Shown here piece by piece: positions 6,323-8,378 of a stretch of 8,378 nucleotides of DNA. The notes beneath the pieces were generated by a model that was not told where the DNA came from, ran no database searches, and was given only the letters and a program-made list of their open reading frames with translations. Source of the stretch: Actinomycetota bacterium (GTDB lineage Bacteria > Actinomycetota > Actinomycetes > S36-B12); contig DMPC01000185.1 in the NCBI GenBank assembly GCA_003456155.1, positions 1-8,378 of the forward strand, written 5' to 3'. The first letter of the stretch is position 1. Each line of letters opens with the position of its first letter. The position numbers and the translations under genes were made by a program.

Positions 6323-8005
6323 GTGTCCCGGGGTCTTCGTCATTGGCAGCGGGAGGCCCTCGACCGCTACACCGAAGCCCATCCGCAGGACTTCCTGGTC
6401 AGCGCGACACCGGGGGCGGGCAAGACGACCTTCGCGCTCACGCTCGCCCAACAACTGCTCCAGACTCGGGTCATCAGTCGCGTCATCGTCGTCGTCCCGA
6501 CCGACCACCTGCGCTCGCAATGGGCCGATGCCGCCGCGGCACGCGGCCTGAGCCTGGACCCCGCGCTGAAGAACAGCGACGGCCCGGTGCGCAAGGACAC
6601 CTTCGGCTACGTGACCACGTACGCCCAGGTCGCGAGCCATCCGATGCTCCACCGCGCTCGCACGCAGAACGCGCGGACCCTCGTCATCCTCGACGAGATC
6701 CACCACGCCGGTGACGGACTGTCCTGGGGCGAGGCGGTCAGCGAGGCCTTCCAGCCGGCAGCACGGCGCCTGAGCCTTACGGGCACGCCCTTCCGGACCA
6801 AGCCCGAGGAGCGCATTCCCTTCGTCCGCTACGAGGACTCCTCGGACGGATTGCTCTCACTCGCGGACTACTCCTACGGGTATCGCGAGGCGCTCGCCGA
6901 GGCCGTGGTGCGTCCGGTGGTGTTCGCCGCCTACTCGGGCACAAGCCGGTGGATGAACTCCGCGGGTGATGTCCTCTCCGCCTCGCTGGGCGAGGCCGGG
7001 ACGAAGTCGACGGAGGACGCCGCGTGGCGCACTGCCCTGGACCCGGGAGGCGAGTGGATCGCTCATGTGGTCGCGGCTGCTGACTCGCGGCTGACGGACG
7101 TGCGCGAATCCGGGTCGCCCGATGCCGGGGCGCTGATGCTCGCCACCGATCAGGAGACGGCGCGCGCCTATGCGAAGGTCGTCCGGCGCGTCACCGGCCA
7201 TGCTCCTGTCGTCGTGGTGTCGGACGATCCGCGATCGGGGCGGAAGATCGAGGCGTTCACCCACAGCTCAGATCGCTGGATCATCGCCGTCAAGCAGGTC
7301 TCCGAGGGTGTCGACATCGCACGGCTGGCTGTCTGCGTCTGGGCCTGCTCCTTCCGCACGCCGCTGTTCTTCGCCCAGGCCATTGGGCGCGTCGTCCGGG
7401 CGCGGCATCCGCGCGAGACCGCCACCGTCTTCCTGCCCGCGGTCCGACCGCTGCTGGCCCTGGCCGCCAGCATGGAGGAGGAGCGCAACCATGTCGTGCG
7501 CATCGCCTCCGGCGGGGACGATCTCGACGCGCTCGCGAGCATCGAGCGCCTGGAGTCCGAGCCGGGCTTGGCGGAATTCACGCCGCTCGGGGCGGAGGCC
7601 GAGTTCGCGCACCTGCTACACGGAGGCCGCGCGATCGTGGCCGGTCGCGACCTGTCGGCCGAGGACGAGGAGTTCCTCGGCCTGCCGGGCCTGCTCACCC
7701 CCGAGCAGACCGCCGCGCTGCTGGCGACGCGCGATGTCGAGATGCGGCGTGCGCGTGCGGCCACGCTGATCGACCAGATGGACGACGCCCTGGCATCGGT
7801 CGAGCAGGATGCGACCTGGCGGGATCTGGAACTGCTGCGCCGCGAGGTGCACGGCCTCGTCGGCCAGTGGGCCGGGCGCACGGGGCGCACTCCGGCGCAG
7901 GCCCATGTCGACGTGCGCAGGGCGGTGCCGGGGCCGGGATCGGCCAAGGCCTCCTGGGAGGTGCTGGTCGCGCGTCGCGACTTCCTCCTGGGCAAGGTCG
8001 GCTGA
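6323..8005 (+). CDS. Superfamily 2 DEIH-box helicase (ATP-dependent DNA/RNA translocase)
   Basis: A 560-residue soluble protein with a complete SF2 helicase core. From the chosen start: LRHWQREAL with Gln9 (Q-motif-like), Walker A ATPGAGKTT at 28-36, DEIHH at 124-128 (motif II, a DEAH variant), TGTPFR at 153-158 (motif III region), SEGVDI (motif V), and QAIGRVVR at 352-359 (motif VI with both arginine-finger positions). The layout resembles the ResIII/DEAD-DEAH family helicases common in actinobacteria. The last 200 residues are charged, carry no domain I recognise, and include an Arg/Glu/Asp-rich stretch that may be helical. In-frame starts exist at ATG 6275, GTG 6311 and GTG 6323. GTG 6323 is preferred because a TAGTGT -10 sits 8 bases upstream and 6275 lies in a hairpin loop; this choice is only moderately sure. 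No nuclease or methylase gene is adjacent, so substrate and role (repair, RNA processing or defence) cannot be read from context. Confidence 0.88.
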   Translation: MSRGLRHWQREALDRYTEAHPQDFLVSATPGAGKTTFALTLAQQLLQTRVISRVIVVVPTDHLRSQWADAAAARGLSLDPALKNSDGPVRKDTFGYVTTYAQVASHPMLHRARTQNARTLVILDEIHHAGDGLSWGEAVSEAFQPAARRLSLTGTPFRTKPEERIPFVRYEDSSDGLLSLADYSYGYREALAEAVVRPVVFAAYSGTSRWMNSAGDVLSASLGEAGTKSTEDAAWRTALDPGGEWIAHVVAAADSRLTDVRESGSPDAGALMLATDQETARAYAKVVRRVTGHAPVVVVSDDPRSGRKIEAFTHSSDRWIIAVKQVSEGVDIARLAVCVWACSFRTPLFFAQAIGRVVRARHPRETATVFLPAVRPLLALAASMEEERNHVVRIASGGDDLDALASIERLESEPGLAEFTPLGAEAEFAHLLHGGRAIVAGRDLSAEDEEFLGLPGLLTPEQTAALLATRDVEMRRARAATLIDQMDDALASVEQDATWRDLELLRREVHGLVGQWAGRTGRTPAQAHVDVRRAVPGPGSAKASWEVLVARRDFLLGKVG

Positions 8006-8033
8006 GCCGGATCGAGCGTCACCCCGTCGAGAA

Positions 8034-8089
8034 GCCGTGAATGGTCGCGCCGGCCCGGGTCTCCCGGGCGTTTCGCGACCATTCACGGC
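8034..8089 (+). terminator. Long perfect hairpin between helicase and purF, probable terminator
   Basis: GCCGTGAATGGTCGCG at 8034-8049 and CGCGACCATTCACGGC at 8074-8089 form a perfect 16-bp stem. Inside it a second perfect stem, GCCCGGG at 8053-8059 with CCCGGGC at 8063-8069, closes on the loop TCT. CCG and GTTT are the only unpaired internal bases. A short CCTTTC follows. Placed 28 bases after the helicase stop, it most likely ends that transcript. The arm length and nested structure are greater than a simple terminator needs, so a dispersed palindromic repeat or a protein-binding site are alternatives. Its right arm overlaps the expected -35 position of the purF promoter. Confidence 0.65.
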
Positions 8090-8112
8090 CTTTCGGCGGT
8101 GATGCGTAGACT
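8083..8112 (+). promoter_or_regulatory. Candidate purF promoter (leaderless)
   Basis: A -10 hexamer TAGACT lies at 8107-8112, six bases before the purF GTG at 8119. Transcription would therefore begin at or next to the start codon. An 18-bp spacer leads back to TCACGG at 8083-8088, a weak -35 that is the same as the helicase one in five of six bases and lies within the right arm of the long hairpin. There is no usable ribosome binding site before GTG 8119, in line with a leaderless mRNA. Confidence 0.5.
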
Positions 8113-8118
8113 CGGGGC

Positions 8119-8378
8119 GTGGCGCGCGGCGATGGACGGCTCTCGCACGACCTGCTCCCCGGCGAGAAGGGTCCGCAGGACGCCTGCGGGGTCTTCGGAG
8201 TCTGGGCCCCGGGCGACGACGTCGCCAAGCTCACCTACTTCGGCCTGTATGCCCTCCAGCATCGCGGACAGGAGTCCGCCGGCATCGCCGTCAGCGACGG
8301 CACCCACATCGTCGTCTACAAGGACATGGGTCTGGTGTCGCAGGTCTTCACCGAGGCCAGCCTCGAATCGCTGCACGG
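8119..8378 (+). CDS. purF: Amidophosphoribosyltransferase, N-terminal part (3' end outside window)
   Basis: PurF commits PRPP to purine synthesis by forming 5-phosphoribosylamine with ammonia from glutamine. Only the first 86 codons lie in the window. After a 22-residue leader that includes LSHDLLPGEKGPQDA comes CGVFGVWAPG. Cys23 is the expected catalytic nucleophile of the Ntn-type glutaminase domain, exposed after propeptide removal. YFGLYALQHRGQESAGIAV is an unmistakable PurF/GlnPRT signature, followed by the VVYKDMGLVSQVF segment. GTG 8119 is the start because the -10 TAGACT sits just upstream and no earlier in-frame start fits; ATG 8132 is out of frame. It runs off the window end with an open frame. 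Confidence 0.95.
   Translation, partial: MARGDGRLSHDLLPGEKGPQDACGVFGVWAPGDDVAKLTYFGLYALQHRGQESAGIAVSDGTHIVVYKDMGLVSQVFTEASLESLH

Noticed and set aside
5315..6706. Minus-strand open frame of 463 codons
   Set aside because: It is antisense to the ATPase and the helicase, both with full motif sets, and it reads straight across their intergenic hairpin; no recognisable domain.
7168..8082. Minus-strand open frame of 304 codons opposite the helicase 3' end
   Set aside because: Ser/Arg-rich shadow translation with no motif; it begins inside the long hairpin before purF.

Overview
The window is high-GC DNA with strong G/C bias at third codon positions. Several start codons are GTG, some apparently leaderless, and there is a DtxR/IdeR-type iron box. 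Together these point to an actinobacterium (Actinomycetota); nothing seen allows a reliable genus call. All convincing genes read on the + strand, and no tRNA, rRNA, CRISPR array, transposase or phage gene is visible.

Layout: the window opens inside purL (C-terminal half, ending at 1199). A small SCP_3-type sterol-carrier-like gene (1206-1502) follows. Next is a gene for an exported protein of unknown function (1588-2439). An iron-controlled promoter (about 2447-2490) then drives a three-gene ferric iron ABC importer: lipoprotein binding protein (2504-3577), fused two-domain permease (3591-5201) and ATPase (5198-6217). An intergenic hairpin separates this operon from a superfamily 2 DEIH-box helicase (about 6323-8005). 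A second, very long perfect hairpin (8034-8089) precedes the start of purF (8119 to beyond the window end).

How the parts work together: purL and purF encode steps of de novo purine synthesis (FGAM synthase and the committing amidophosphoribosyltransferase). Between them sits an iron-starvation cassette: lipid-anchored Fe(III) capture, two-fold permease and ATPase, under a predicted DtxR/IdeR operator. The helicase is a separate transcription unit. Its promoter and that of purF share a TCACG-N-(18 bp)-TAGnnT layout, and in both the right arm of an upstream hairpin covers the -35 position.

Nothing here clearly amounts to a new multi-gene system. The points most worth a second look are the 16-bp perfect stem before purF, the hairpin/promoter overlap seen twice, the overlapping iron boxes, the uncharacterised exported protein and the uncharacterised C-terminal region of the helicase.
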